Assembly (NCBI RefSeq): GCF_963676325.1
Contig: NZ_OY781099.1
Location: 1,054,001 to 1,118,000 of the forward strand
Reading direction: 5' to 3'
DNA length: 64,000 nt
Source of the DNA: an uncultured Bacteroides sp.
Lineage (GTDB): Bacteria > Bacteroidota > Bacteroidia > Bacteroidales > Bacteroidaceae
Below, piece after piece: positions 63,749-64,000 of this stretch. The notes under the pieces are model-generated. The model made no database searches. It saw nothing but the letters and a program-made list of their open reading frames with translations, and had not been told where the DNA came from. The translations under genes and the position numbers were made by a program. The first letter of the stretch is position 1, and each line of letters starts with the position of its first letter.

Positions 63749-64000
63749 GATCATTTAAATTCATGGGCATGCTTTGCTTGCCTGCCGGTTATTCCTTATA
63801 GATATAAGCAGACTAACTCACGCGTTTTCTTATTTGTTAGCAGAGTCAATAATTGCTTATCTCCAAAGTTAGTCGGATTCTTAGTTTTATGTGGTTATAG
63901 AATAGGTGAGGAGCGTACATGAGAGTCTGACTACTTATCTTGTATGGATACAGGTGATAATATGAGAATGTAATAGTCTTGCTATATATAAAAGGCTTTT
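63749..64000. other. Non-coding end of window
   Basis: No gene can be supported. An 8-bp inverted repeat, GACTAACT (63811-63818) and AGTTAGTC (63867-63874), is the only structure noticed. Confidence 0.4.

Noticed and set aside
63731..63922. 63-residue open frame after secA
   Set aside because: It overlaps the TGTACA repeat cluster, has no promoter-like element and no recognisable features.

Overview
The window reads as chromosomal DNA of a Bacteroides-like member of the Bacteroidales. The evidence is SusC/SusD pairs, a hybrid two-component regulator with an AraC-type output domain, BACON and BspA-type proteins, lipoproteins with SxxC lipoboxes, a lack of Shine-Dalgarno sequences, and promoter-like TTTG / TAnnTTTG elements. 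Base composition is AT-rich throughout, most of all in the CHAT gene near 47 kb.

Region 1 (1-11.9 kb, + strand) is the import half of a polysaccharide utilisation locus (PUL): a SusC cut by the window edge, SusD, two fasciclin-type lipoproteins, a second SusC and a second SusD, closed by a strong terminator. Region 2 (11.9-20.2 kb) is an island. A three-gene minus-strand cassette (BACON lipoprotein, outer-membrane barrel, BspA-like leucine-rich-repeat protein) lies between two + strand paralogues of an unrecognised ~150-residue protein. Both paralogues have the same promoter layout with twin TTTGTCCAAT boxes 79-80 bp apart. Region 3 (20.2-40.7 kb) is the degradation half of a PUL: GH2, GH106 rhamnosidase, SASA-type esterase, DUF5703-like protein, a second GH2, the hybrid regulator and a large beta-helix protein. 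It looks aimed at rhamnose- and galactose-containing pectin or arabinogalactan side chains. Region 3 has no SusC/SusD and region 1 has no enzymes, so they may be one locus split by the region 2 island.

Region 4 (40.8-45.5 kb) holds an ECF sigma factor followed by an 82-residue protein resembling only the N-terminus of a FecR-type anti-sigma factor, then mazG and valS back to back. Region 5 (45.4-48.5 kb) is accessory DNA: hairpins, a 322-bp palindromic element, a 164-bp MITE with 25-bp perfect terminal repeats and 8-bp target duplication, and then a lone CHAT-domain (caspase-like) protease gene. This is the best candidate for an undescribed system here.

Region 6 (48.6-56.5 kb, minus strand) is envelope housekeeping: an acidic conserved protein, a DUF6340-like lipoprotein, and a coaX / outer-membrane protein / lptC-like / CNNM-CorC-like / PpiD-like gene series. 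Region 7 (56.7-63.6 kb, + strand) has an exosortase-like protein, an Lnb-type (DUF4105) protein and an alkaline-phosphatase-fold protein that appears to have lost its active site, all joined by 4-bp start/stop overlaps, followed by secA.

Across the window there is a repeat family in which four TGTACA palindromes sit at a 22-bp period. It occurs at three intergenic sites (12.25, 26.55 and 63.68 kb). All family assignments come from reading motifs by eye; no database search was run.
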